A DNA stretch of 44,680 bases from Candidatus Epulonipiscioides gigas (GTDB taxonomy: Bacteria; Bacillota; Clostridia; Lachnospirales; Cellulosilyticaceae). The notes under the pieces were generated by a model. That model ran no database searches and was not told the origin of the DNA. It saw only the letters and a program-made list of their open reading frames with translations. A program made the position numbers and the translations under genes. This document shows, one piece after another, positions 33,467 to 41,667 of this stretch (positions are counted from its first letter, which is position 1; each line of letters opens with the position of its first letter). Where the stretch lies: positions 1 to 44,680 of the forward strand of contig LJHE01000053.1 in assembly GCA_001983555.1 (NCBI GenBank), in the 5' to 3' direction.

Positions 33467-34648
33467 CTAATAATGCACATCTATTAAATAAAAAGTGATA
33501 TTTGAATTGCTCCAACCAAGGTCATATGGTACCATAAGTCGATCTGTATTGTGGCATGTAACGAGAGGATACCCTTTAGAATCTAAAGCAGTGACCGTTG
33601 AAACATGAGTGATACGGTCATTTTTTTCGTATGCAACAATATCTCCAGGTCTCATTTTAAATGCGGCTTTATATACCTTTTCATATGAACCTCTAGCAAT
33701 CTGATTTCCACGACCTGAATTTAATAAATAACGAGAAAGCTCTTGCGCATTAACCCAAGTTTTTGTACCTTCATGAGTATAATTCCAGATTTTATTTTTC
33801 TTAAAAGCTCCGCTTTCATACATAATTTGAGAAGCAAAATTTGCACAATCTCCTCCAAGAGGATTACAATCCATATAATTTTTGTTATATTTAAACATAT
33901 TTTCACCTTCACCAATTCCACAATACGCATGAGCATATTCAATAGCTTTTTGTAAAGTTTCGTTTGGTATAAATTCAGGTGGTTTTTGAAATTCTAAAAA
34001 TTGAGTATGTTCTAGTGGTTCTTTAGACTTCATCTCTAATGAATCAGAAAAAGGGTCTGTATACCATTCTTTAACAATTTTATATTCATTATTACCTTTA
34101 GCCTGCAAATTAATATAATGAGATGTCCCTAGACTAAATGTATTTATTTTATCTGGTTCATTATTATAACTATAACTGTAAGTAGTACAAATATTACAAG
34201 TCATTCCATACAACCCGTCCGAGCGGTCACGGACTTTTCTAATTTTTATGTCAGAAAATATATTATTAAAAGTCACTCCTTGCTTTTTTGCCCAATTTTT
34301 AAGATATTTTGTTTTAATAGATTCATGTTCAAAAGCATATCTACTTACTTTTATCTCTGTATCATATAAAGTTTCAAGTTTATCATAATTTTCATTCAAT
34401 ACATACTCATTTCTATTTTTTATTATTTCTGGCAAAATAACATTGAATTTCGCTTTAAGTTCATCATCAGTCAAATTAGATGATTCTATATTTTCTTCTT
34501 CCATTTCTTTGTCATCATATTCTTTTAAAATTTGTTGTTCTATAGTGTCTAAATCTAATTCAAAGGTGAGATTATCACTAGCATTTAAGAAACTAGTATT
34601 AAAAACTAAACTGCTCAAAATAACAGATAATATTATGCTTTTTTTCAA
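33467..34648 (-). CDS. Secreted amidase-domain (CHAP/NlpC-like) protein
   Basis: A 393-aa protein beginning with TTG seven bases after AAAGGGGCG, with a signal peptide (1-23: KKSIILSVILSSLVFNTSFL, cleavage near NAS). The middle (about 25-235) is a mixed alpha/beta region of unknown role. The C-terminal domain (about 240-393) matches the putative amidase family (Amidase_6). It has a nucleophile Cys in GGDCANFASQIMY, WVNAQELSRYLL, MRPGDIVAYEKND and the catalytic His in RITHVSTV. It may cleave cell-wall peptides. It ends eight bases from the his operon in convergent orientation. Its partner could be the divergent CAP-domain protein, which is also secreted. Confidence 0.85.
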   Translation of the reverse strand: MKKSIILSVILSSLVFNTSFLNASDNLTFELDLDTIEQQILKEYDDKEMEEENIESSNLTDDELKAKFNVILPEIIKNRNEYVLNENYDKLETLYDTEIKVSRYAFEHESIKTKYLKNWAKKQGVTFNNIFSDIKIRKVRDRSDGLYGMTCNICTTYSYSYNNEPDKINTFSLGTSHYINLQAKGNNEYKIVKEWYTDPFSDSLEMKSKEPLEHTQFLEFQKPPEFIPNETLQKAIEYAHAYCGIGEGENMFKYNKNYMDCNPLGGDCANFASQIMYESGAFKKNKIWNYTHEGTKTWVNAQELSRYLLNSGRGNQIARGSYEKVYKAAFKMRPGDIVAYEKNDRITHVSTVTALDSKGYPLVTCHNTDRLMVPYDLGWSNSNITFYLIDVHY

Positions 34649-34740
34649 TTTAATTCGCCCCTTTAACTCATAGTATTTTTAGTTTTTCCAAAAATATTAT
34701 ATTTATCAATACATATATTTCCAAAATATAAATTGCCAAT

Positions 34741-34777
34741 AATTACCATAGACATAATTGGTAATTTATGTTACAAT
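34741..34777 (+). promoter_or_regulatory. Promoter with overlapping dyad, CAP-domain gene
   Basis: TAGACA (34749-34754), 17 nt, TACAAT (34772-34777). An inverted repeat AATTACCA (34741-34748) / TGGTAATT (34759-34766) straddles the -35 and would suit a repressor. Confidence 0.65.
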
Positions 34778-34825
34778 TTAACCGTAAAAAATACCTATGA
34801 ATAATTAAAAGGAGATAAAAATTTT

Positions 34826-35383
34826 ATGAAATATATTGAAAAAATGATAACTGGAATTATTTTAGGAACAATAATATTAGCTCCTATGACCAATAACGTA
34901 TATGCAAAAACTTATAGTGCTGAAGAAATTGAACATATTCTGTCAAAAACTAGAAATATAGTAGTATCTCCAACCCAGCAGAAGACAACTATCCCATCAG
35001 ATATAACTATTAGTGAATTTGAACATGAGGTATTTGACCTTATAAATTATGAAAGAACTTCAAATGGATTACACGAATTAACACTAAATCCATCACTTAG
35101 CTACATAGCAGATATGAAATCATTAGATATGAAGGAAAATTATTACTTTGCACATAAGAGCCCCACTTATGGAACAGCATATAATATGATAAACTATTTT
35201 GGGCTTTCATATGCTTTAGTTGGTGAAAACATCGCAAAAGGTCATATGACTCCAAAAGAAGTTGTTGTTGCTTGGATGGATAGCGAACCTCATAGAGCAA
35301 ATATTTTAAATCCTTTATATGATCAAATTGGAATAGGACATCAAGAATCTAGAAATTATTGGACGCAAATATTTACAAATTAA
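34826..35383 (+). CDS. Secreted CAP-domain (SCP/PR-1) protein
   Basis: A 185-aa protein. The signal peptide covers about 1-28 (GIILGTIILAPMTNNVYA). A short linker leads to a CAP domain (about 65-185) with FDLINYERTSNGL, LTLNPSLSYIADMKSLDM, NYYFAHKSPTYGTA (the usual FSHxSP), VGENIAKG, VVAWMDSEPHRANILNPLYDQIGIG and YWTQIFTN. The His and Glu that line the CAP cavity are present. It lacks the S-layer-homology or LysM domains seen in many relatives, so it is probably released. Bacterial CAP proteins of this type have no settled activity. It has its own promoter with a dyad, and prfB follows. Confidence 0.92.
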   Translation: MKYIEKMITGIILGTIILAPMTNNVYAKTYSAEEIEHILSKTRNIVVSPTQQKTTIPSDITISEFEHEVFDLINYERTSNGLHELTLNPSLSYIADMKSLDMKENYYFAHKSPTYGTAYNMINYFGLSYALVGENIAKGHMTPKEVVVAWMDSEPHRANILNPLYDQIGIGHQESRNYWTQIFTN

Positions 35384-35436
35384 TTTATATATTGTATAAT
35401 ATAGCCAATTTCAGTATATAAAAAGGAAGTGGTTAT

Positions 35437-36541
35437 ATGATAGAATTAGAGCAACTTAAGCAATCGCTATATAATTATGAAGAAAAAATCAAAGAAATGG
35501 GGAGCTCTCTTTGACGTTGCCAATGTAGAACTACGAATTAAAGAACTAGAAGAGATATCTGCTACACCAAATTTTTGGCAAGAACCTAAAATTGCTCAAG
35601 GTGTTTTACAAGAATTAAAAGATAACAAAGAAATTATGACCAAGTATAACAAACTTTGTAATATGTATGAAGATGTTATTATTTTGATTGAAATGGGTAT
35701 TGAAGAAGATGATATAAAAATAAGAGATGAAGCTATAGCTGATGCCACACAATTTAAGAAATTTTATAATGATTTAAGAACAAATACACTACTAGATGGC
35801 GATTATGATAAAAGTGATGCCATAATTTCCTTACATGCAGGAGCAGGGGGAACAGAAGCTTGTGACTGGAATAATATGTTGCTTAGGATGTATTCACGTT
35901 GGGCAGAAAAACGTGGTTTTAAAATGAAACTTCTTGATATTCAAGATGGTGAAGAAGCTGGAGTTAAATCCGCAACTCTTGAAATTTCAGGTCCAAATGC
36001 CTACGGATATTTAAAATCAGAAAAAGGCATTCATAGACTTGTGAGAATATCTCCATTTGATAGTGGAGGCCGTCGCCATACCTCTTTTGCATCTCTTGAT
36101 GTAATGCCTAAAATTGAAGATACTACAGACATTGAAATAAACTCTGACGACTTGCAAATTGATACTTATCGATCATCAGGTGCGGGCGGTCAACATGTCA
36201 ATACAACAGATTCTGCTGTTAGAATTACCCATAAACCAACGGGAATAGTTGTTCAATGTCAAAATGAACGCTCACAAATTCAAAATCGTGAAACATGTAT
36301 GAAAATGTTAGCGTCAAAACTTATGTATAAACAACATCAAGAACAAATGGAAAAAATTGATGCAATCAGAGGTGAAAAAAAAGATATTGCTTGGGGTAGT
36401 CAAATCCGCTCTTATGTCTTTCATCCTTATAATATGGTTAAAGACCATAGGACAAGCCAAGAAACTGGTAATACTGGTGCAGTCATGGATGGAGATATCG
36501 ATTCATTTATTAATGCTTATTTAGCATGGCTAAAAGAATAA
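35437..36541 (+). CDS. prfB: Peptide chain release factor 2 with programmed +1 frameshift
   Basis: Translation starts at the ATG after AAGGAAGTGG and reads 25 codons to CTT TGA C (35509-35515). The canonical RF2 site is a slippery CTT before TGA C, with a Shine-Dalgarno-like GGGGAG just upstream. After the shift the frame continues DVANVELRIKELEE to the end, giving about 367 aa. RF2 motifs follow: the specificity loop RISPFDS and GGQ in GAGGQHVNTTDSAVRITH. RF2 releases peptides at TGA and TAA, so low RF2 favours the shift: autoregulation. An in-frame ATG at 35477 in the second frame lacks a ribosome binding site and should not be used as start. Confidence 0.96.
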
Positions 36542-36588
36542 TTTGTCATAAGTACAACCATTAAAATCATATAATGTATTAATAATAC

Positions 36589-36628
36589 ATGGCTTAACAT
36601 TTATATAAGATGATAAGCCATTTTTATT
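36589..36628 (+). terminator. Intrinsic terminator after prfB
   Basis: ATGGCTTA pairs with TAAGCCAT, with a CAT/ATG inner pairing, followed by TTTTATTTT. A separate dyad ATGTATT-AAT-AATACAT (36574-36590) and a TATAAT (36570-36575) precede it. The next gene's ribosome binding site begins only about 13 bases after the T run, so this could be a leader attenuator. Confidence 0.65.
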
Positions 36629-36654
36629 TTAATTACATTAAGGGAGGTTTTAAT

Positions 36655-37002
36655 ATGATTGAATTTCTAGCTAAGTATTATCAGCTAAAGCAAAAAGAGC
36701 TTTATATAAAGCAGGAAATTAAACAATTACGTAACCAAATAATCGAAGAATTACACTTAAGTGGAACTAATATATTTACAGACGATAATTATAAAGCTGA
36801 GATAAAATTCACTCATGAACTTACCCCAGAATTTATAAAATTCTTAAGGGATAGTAGTAATACTCAATTTATTAAAGAAAGCGCAAGTGTCGATGCATAT
36901 AAAATATTAAAAGATGTTTATCATTTTACAGAAGAAGAGCAAAATCGTTATTATCAATTAACTGATACCCCTCATCTTTATGTAAAAAAACTTACAAAAT
37001 AA
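36655..37002 (+). CDS. Small hypothetical protein (115 aa)
   Basis: The start is the ATG after AAGGGAGG; an in-frame ATG at 36610 lies in the hairpin DNA and has no ribosome binding site. The sequence is hydrophilic with no signal or TM. It opens with a helical segment (MIEFLAKYYQLKQKELYIKQ), followed by EIKQLRNQIIEELHLSG, then NYKAEIKFTHELTPEFIKF and VYHFTEEEQNRYYQLT. The helix-then-beta layout recalls phage-like small proteins that handle nuclease or recombination substrates, but I do not recognise a family. It ends at a strong terminator and appears to be a single-gene unit. Function unknown. Confidence 0.75.
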   Translation: MIEFLAKYYQLKQKELYIKQEIKQLRNQIIEELHLSGTNIFTDDNYKAEIKFTHELTPEFIKFLRDSSNTQFIKESASVDAYKILKDVYHFTEEEQNRYYQLTDTPHLYVKKLTK

Positions 37003-37011
37003 TTTTTAACT

Positions 37012-37043
37012 AAAAGCTCCTGATTTTTTCAGGAGCTTTTTAA
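37012..37043 (+). terminator. Strong intrinsic terminator
   Basis: AAAAGCTCCTGA (37012-37023) pairs perfectly with TCAGGAGCTTTT (37029-37040) around a T-rich loop, followed by TTAATTT. Confidence 0.9.
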
Positions 37044-37218
37044 TTTAGTCTCATACATATCCAATTAATATAATATATATAAAATAATTTTATATATTAA
37101 TTTTTGATTTGTTTTTATTATATATACAGGTATTTTTTTTTACGCTTATAAATATATTTATAAAGAATACATTATTTTTATATATTAGTACATTAAGTAC
37201 AAGAAAGGAGCAATCTAT

Positions 37219-38844
37219 ATGACAATTACAGCTGTCAATCAATTTGCTAGAATATATTTTCCACAAAACGCTCAACAAACTCAACAAGCTCAGGAAACTG
37301 AAAAACTATCTTATGTAAATTCTAACACTTCTCAAAATTCTGCTAATTTAAGAGTAGTCAAAACACCTTTGCAAAAAATGCAAGATATAAATGATGCTCA
37401 AAATATTCTTAGCTCAAAAATGACTTTAGAAGCAAGTTTATTAAGTAGCTCAAGATATAATACCAATCTTTATACTGAAAATACACAAGAGCAAAATAAT
37501 ATTTATGATTATAATGCTGAGAAAGATACAAATTCTGCTTATAGCTCTTATACTGATGATGAGGATGATAATACTTATAATTATAGCATTGATAATGAGG
37601 ACGATAATATTTATAATTATAGTATTGAAGATGATGATACTATGTATAATAATGACGATAAGAATACTTATACTTATAATAATATTGATGTTGATAGTAT
37701 GGATGAAAATTATAATCAATATGTTCTCAATAAGGACTGGACTGAGATCGAAAATAATTTAGAGCGCATTCAAGAACTTAGTTATGATGCCTCTAAAGCA
37801 TATAGTGATGAGTACAAGTTATTTGTTCAAGCGGAAATTGATGAACTTAAATCAAGTATTGATGACGAATTAAAAGGTACAGACATGAGCTTAGAAAGTC
37901 TAGGCATTGAAGATTTTGATGTTACCGAAGACTTTTCAATGAGCACCATTAATAGTGCTTTACAATTAGTTAGTGACCAAGTTGATTCTAAAAATGATAT
38001 AAATAATTTAGAAGCACCAACAACCGATACATTAGCTAGTGTGTCAGAAAACATAGCTCGGTTAAAAGAATTGAGCGAAAAAACATTATCTGCTTCTTCA
38101 ATTGCGTATAAAAAGCTTATTCAAGGCGAAATTGATGAGATAAAAAAAGGTATTAGTAAAAGTTTAGAAAATACCAACATGAGCTTACACAGTCTTGGAC
38201 TTTCAAATTTTGATGTCACCAAAAAGTTTTCTAGGGATACTATTGAGAACGCTATAGAAGAAGTGACAAATCACATTAATGCTCCTAAATATACTGAAAA
38301 ACCATCTGAAACTACATTGAATGATGTAGAAAAAGATTTACTTCGTATAGAAGAGCTTAGTCAATACGCTCAAGATTCTTATACAGATAGTTACAAAAAG
38401 CATCTACAAACTGAAATTGATACTTTAAAAGAAGAAATTAGCAAAAGTTTAGAAGGTACTAATATGTCTTTAGAAAGTTTAGGCATTGAAAATTATAACG
38501 TAACAGAAGATTTTTCATTAGACACTATATATAACGCTATAGAAAGAGTTTCAAAAGAAAAATATCCACCAGAAGACGAGGAAGAAGTGAGCTCCACTGA
38601 TGAAGATCAGGATATGATTGAAAAACCTGGTTATTATCCACGCCCTGAAAGCGAAGAAGAAATATATGAAGAATTTACCGTAGATGATACTTATCAATAT
38701 TTAGATGATTTTATGCAAAATTTTAGCTATCAAGAATCAGCAGAGTATGTTAAATGGCAAAATTATTCAGAGCTATTTCCTGAGCCTATTTCCTTATTTT
38801 CAGCTAATAATTATAATACCATATCTTTGTTTAACTTAATGTAA
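37219..38844 (+). CDS. Three-module flagellin-like repeat protein (541 aa)
   Basis: There is no signal peptide and no TM. Residues 1-30 are Gln-rich (MTITAVNQFARIYFPQN...QQTQQA). Residues 95-168 are a low-complexity Asp/Asn/Tyr region with DNEDDN-YNYSI units. Three modules follow at about 174-252, 272-350 and 370-446. Each starts with a helix of pattern (R/L)I.ELS..A...(Y/S)...Y..L.Q.EID.LK..I, the signature of the flagellin N-terminal D1 helix. Each then goes straight to TNMSLESLGI..(F/Y)(D/N)VT..FS..TI..AI..V, which resembles the end of flagellin. The C-terminal part (450-541) is acidic. The start follows GAAAGGAGC. There are no cysteines. The family is not recognised as a whole; the flagellin likeness is a pattern judgement. 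Confidence 0.72.
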   Translation: MTITAVNQFARIYFPQNAQQTQQAQETEKLSYVNSNTSQNSANLRVVKTPLQKMQDINDAQNILSSKMTLEASLLSSSRYNTNLYTENTQEQNNIYDYNAEKDTNSAYSSYTDDEDDNTYNYSIDNEDDNIYNYSIEDDDTMYNNDDKNTYTYNNIDVDSMDENYNQYVLNKDWTEIENNLERIQELSYDASKAYSDEYKLFVQAEIDELKSSIDDELKGTDMSLESLGIEDFDVTEDFSMSTINSALQLVSDQVDSKNDINNLEAPTTDTLASVSENIARLKELSEKTLSASSIAYKKLIQGEIDEIKKGISKSLENTNMSLHSLGLSNFDVTKKFSRDTIENAIEEVTNHINAPKYTEKPSETTLNDVEKDLLRIEELSQYAQDSYTDSYKKHLQTEIDTLKEEISKSLEGTNMSLESLGIENYNVTEDFSLDTIYNAIERVSKEKYPPEDEEEVSSTDEDQDMIEKPGYYPRPESEEEIYEEFTVDDTYQYLDDFMQNFSYQESAEYVKWQNYSELFPEPISLFSANNYNTISLFNLM

Positions 38845-38857
38845 TTTTAGATAAACT

Positions 38858-38875
38858 GCTCCCTTCTAAGGGAGC
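38858..38875 (+). terminator. Hairpin after the flagellin-like gene
   Basis: GCTCCCTT pairs with AAGGGAGC around two bases. There is no T run, so termination would be weak; it may also be a small fragment of the dispersed repeat. Confidence 0.4.
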
Positions 38876-38929
38876 TAAATAAATTTGTGATATTCAATAT
38901 TCCGTAGATAAGATAGCGAAAAAAAATAC

Positions 38930-38958
38930 TTGTCAATTTTATCCAATAATAGTATAAT
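38930..38958 (+). promoter_or_regulatory. Sigma-A promoter of the DUF2975/Xre pair
   Basis: TTGTCA (38930-38935), 17 nt, perfect TATAAT (38953-38958), 30 nt before the start codon. Confidence 0.85.
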
Positions 38959-38988
38959 TGACATGTTCAAGAAAAGTGAGGTTTAGTT

Positions 38989-39456
38989 ATGAAAGATTAT
39001 CTTACTTGCAAATTTTTGCATTATGTATGTATTATAGGTTTGGTTATATTGGCAAGCTTAATTATTATGTTACCAAAAATTGTTCCAATTGTTATTAATG
39101 GGGTTAATGGTGATATAGCTTATGCAACTCCACTTATGATTTTATTATATATAAATGGTATGCTAGGATGGGTTTTGCTGTGGAATACAAAAGAATTAGC
39201 TAAAAATGTTATTATATTAAAGGCTTTTTCGCAAAATAGTCTAAGTAGAGTTAGAATTATAAGTTTATGTAGCCTATCAATTTGTATTTGTTTTACACTA
39301 TCTTTAATTATAGTTGATTATTCAGCTTTAAATTTAGCAATTCCTGCTTATTTAATGATATGTTCAGGATTTATGGTTTCTTTAGTTGCAAGTGTTATTT
39401 ATAAATTATTAAAAGTTGCAATTAATCTCCAAGAAGAAAATGACTTGACAATTTAG
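38989..39456 (+). CDS. DUF2975-type membrane protein
   Basis: A 155-aa protein with four hydrophobic segments (about 14-35, 47-66, 92-114, 120-145). Lengths and order fit the DUF2975 family, which is nearly always encoded just before a small Xre-type regulator, as it is here (11 bp). The pair is thought to be a membrane protein with its own repressor, but no activity is established. The start follows GAGG. Linked by a single strong promoter and ending at the terminator after the regulator gene. Confidence 0.8.
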   Translation: MKDYLTCKFLHYVCIIGLVILASLIIMLPKIVPIVINGVNGDIAYATPLMILLYINGMLGWVLLWNTKELAKNVIILKAFSQNSLSRVRIISLCSLSICICFTLSLIIVDYSALNLAIPAYLMICSGFMVSLVASVIYKLLKVAINLQEENDLTI

Positions 39457-39467
39457 GAGCGACGTAT

Positions 39468-39674
39468 ATGGCTATTATTGTAAATTTAGATGTTATGTTA
39501 GCAAAACGAAAAATGAGCATGAATGAACTATCTGCAGAAGTTGGTATTACACTTGCAAATTTATCAATTTTAAAAAATAATAAAGGAAAAGCAATTAGAT
39601 TTACTACACTAGATGCAATTTGTAGAGTATTGGATTGTCAACCAGGAGCAATACTTGAATATAAAGAAGATTAG
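39468..39674 (+). CDS. Small Xre/Cro-type regulator
   Basis: A 68-aa helix-turn-helix protein of the YozG-like type. MAIIVNLDVMLAKRKMSMNELSAEVGITLANLSILKN carries the HTH, and FTTLDAICRVLDCQPGAILEY is the typical end. It would bind DNA as a dimer and probably controls its own two-gene unit with the DUF2975 protein. The start follows AGGAG. It ends at a strong terminator. Confidence 0.92.
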   Translation: MAIIVNLDVMLAKRKMSMNELSAEVGITLANLSILKNNKGKAIRFTTLDAICRVLDCQPGAILEYKED

Positions 39675-39676
39675 AT

Positions 39677-39716
39677 GCATTATCTTTGTTAAAGAAACAA
39701 GGATAATGCTTTTTTT
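39677..39716 (+). terminator. Intrinsic terminator of the DUF2975/Xre unit
   Basis: GCATTATCTTTGTT (39677-39690) pairs with AACAAGGATAATGC (39696-39709) around AAAGA, followed by seven T. Confidence 0.92.
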
Positions 39717-39784
39717 GTTTTATATTTAACAATAAATAAATATTATTTTAAAATAAAATTTTATTGAAAAACAATAAAAATATA

Positions 39785-39813
39785 TTGACTTTTAATTTAA
39801 ACTCTGATATAAT
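39785..39813 (+). promoter_or_regulatory. Sigma-A promoter of the polytopic membrane protein gene
   Basis: TTGACT (39785-39790), 17 nt, perfect TATAAT (39808-39813), about 40 nt before the start at 39855. Confidence 0.85.
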
Positions 39814-39854
39814 ACGTTTATAGAAATTAGAAAATTATGGAAAAGAGGTATTAT

Positions 39855-41285
39855 ATGAGCATTTTTTATGGATCAGCATTAATTGCAATGGCGTTTTTAG
39901 AACTTATTTTACTAGAACTTCCTTATATAGAAGAGCTCGGATTGGCTGTTAGTATAATGGTTTTTGTAGTATATTTATACTTTGGATATGAATATAAGAA
40001 AAAATTTAAAGTATTAAAGCCATTTTTTTTGAATTATTTAATGTTTATCATTATCTTACTTGCTTTGCGCTTTTTAATATTTGATAAAACTTTTATATTA
40101 ACTACAACTAATTACATCGTATTATTTTGCTTAATTATTCTTCATCTAAGTTTCAGCTTTGGAATATTGGATAAAAATAAAATTGTTTTAAAACAATGGT
40201 TTATGCAGGGAATAAAGGCATTAGTTCAAATTTTTAATTTTATTAGTGTATTTAAATACTTGAATAATGCGTCTAAAGGAATTTTACAAGTAATTATTGG
40301 TTTTACTATTTCTATGCCAATAATATTCATTATGACATTTGTATTGCTCTCATCAGATGAGGCATTCTTAAGATTGGTAATGGCTATGCCTGGTCCGTTT
40401 ATATTTCTTGCGTATATTTTTAAGACAATTTTATTTTTTGCACTTTTTTTACCAATTAGTGGATTTGTTCTTTATATACTGAAAGATTCAAATAAAATCA
40501 GTTTAGAAACTACTGATTCCAATTTAAACATCGGTATAATGTCAAACATGTATGTTATAGTTATAACTATTGTTACAATGATTTGTCTAATATATATATT
40601 ATTTATATTTTCTCAATTTGCTTATTTTATATCTGCTTTTGCTGGATTATTTTCTGAGTATTATAACGTTTTATCATATTTTACATCTGGATTTTTTGAA
40701 ATGATTCCACTTATGTTTATACAAATTATATTGCTCATTATACTTAATGCTACAAGAAATAATACAAAAAAACGAGATAAAGTTATAAAAGTATATAGTA
40801 CTTTTATAGTGTTATTTACACTTTTTGTACTTACAATAGCTCTTTCTAAAATAATTTTCAATAATCGATATGGATTAACTATTTCCCATATTCTGCTTGT
40901 GTGGTTTATTATTTGTAGTTTATTAGTATTAGTTTTTGTAGGTATTAAAATTTTTAGATCTAAGTTTTGTCTTATTAGAAATTTATTTGTAATGCTAACA
41001 TTAGCTTATGTATTATTAAATTATGCAAATATAGATAACATTCTTGGAAAGTACAACTTAGCATTTACACATAATCAACAGTCATATAGAGAGCTCAATT
41101 TATCTGCCTTTGACACGTATATAGAATATGAAACTTTATATGAAAATATTGATAATATTAAGCATTCTGATATATACGATGACTTTATAAATGATATGAC
41201 ACCAATACAAGATTTTGAATGGAAAAAATTTAATTTTGAAATGTATAGAGCTTATTTATTAAGCAAAAAAATTGATATTAATTAA
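39855..41285 (+). CDS. DUF4153/DUF4173-like polytopic membrane protein
   Basis: About 476 aa. The start is the ATG six bases after AGAGGT; an upstream in-frame ATG (39837) precedes that site. There are about twelve hydrophobic segments over residues 5-400, then a soluble C-terminal tail (about 405-476: NLSAFDTYIEYETLYENI, then FINDMTPIQDFEWKKF). The layout and the phrases IIGFTISMPIIFIMTFVLLSSDEAF and YGLTISHILLVWFIICSL fit the DUF4153/4173 family, whose function is unknown; it is sometimes found beside DUF2975/Xre pairs and two-component genes. A partial copy of its central part follows at 41341. Confidence 0.78.
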   Translation: MSIFYGSALIAMAFLELILLELPYIEELGLAVSIMVFVVYLYFGYEYKKKFKVLKPFFLNYLMFIIILLALRFLIFDKTFILTTTNYIVLFCLIILHLSFSFGILDKNKIVLKQWFMQGIKALVQIFNFISVFKYLNNASKGILQVIIGFTISMPIIFIMTFVLLSSDEAFLRLVMAMPGPFIFLAYIFKTILFFALFLPISGFVLYILKDSNKISLETTDSNLNIGIMSNMYVIVITIVTMICLIYILFIFSQFAYFISAFAGLFSEYYNVLSYFTSGFFEMIPLMFIQIILLIILNATRNNTKKRDKVIKVYSTFIVLFTLFVLTIALSKIIFNNRYGLTISHILLVWFIICSLLVLVFVGIKIFRSKFCLIRNLFVMLTLAYVLLNYANIDNILGKYNLAFTHNQQSYRELNLSAFDTYIEYETLYENIDNIKHSDIYDDFINDMTPIQDFEWKKFNFEMYRAYLLSKKIDIN

Positions 41286-41340
41286 ATTTTGGTTAATAAT
41301 AATTAAAAGATATAAAATTTTTGAAAGTTGAGTATATTAT

Positions 41341-41613
41341 ATGAGCTTAATTTTTATCAAAAAGTTTTATCAATCTACACTTATCAAGAATCTCAGACAG
41401 GTGATTTTTGGAATTATTATTTCTATGCCCCTATTATTTGTAGTTTTTGTTTTATTATGGTCATCAGATATTGCATTTAGAGCAGTAACAAACATATTAT
41501 TTATTGATGTTGCTACTTTTGTAATTATTATACTTGACTATATATATCTACTCATATATGACTTTAGTGTTTTGGTTAATGTTTTTGATTATCTAGTAGC
41601 CTTGAAAATTTAA
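41341..41613 (+). pseudogene. Partial copy of the polytopic membrane protein, 90 codons
   Basis: The 90-aa frame (KNLRQVIFGIIISMPLLF, SSDIAFRAVTNILF) aligns with the internal part of the preceding protein around KGILQVIIGFTISMPIIF and SSDEAFLRLVMAM. About 130 N-terminal and more than 250 C-terminal residues are missing. Start and stop exist, so a small membrane protein could still be made, but the ribosome binding site is weak. Most likely the decayed remnant of a tandem duplication. Confidence 0.6.
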
Positions 41614-41667
41614 TTTATTTTATGTTATTCTTATTTTTTTAAATTACAAAAGAAAGGTAAAAATGAA

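Noticed and set aside
35477-35514. prfB beginning at the ATG at 35477, with the TGA at 35512 taken as a pseudogene mutation
   Set aside because: The CTT TGA C site with its SD-like stimulator is the normal RF2 recoding site, and the real start with a good ribosome binding site is at 35437.
37450-37762. Long open frames in the other frames and strand over the D/N/Y-rich part of the flagellin-like gene
   Set aside because: They consist of Ile/Met runs produced by the repetitive GAT/AAT/TAT codons and have no ribosome binding sites.
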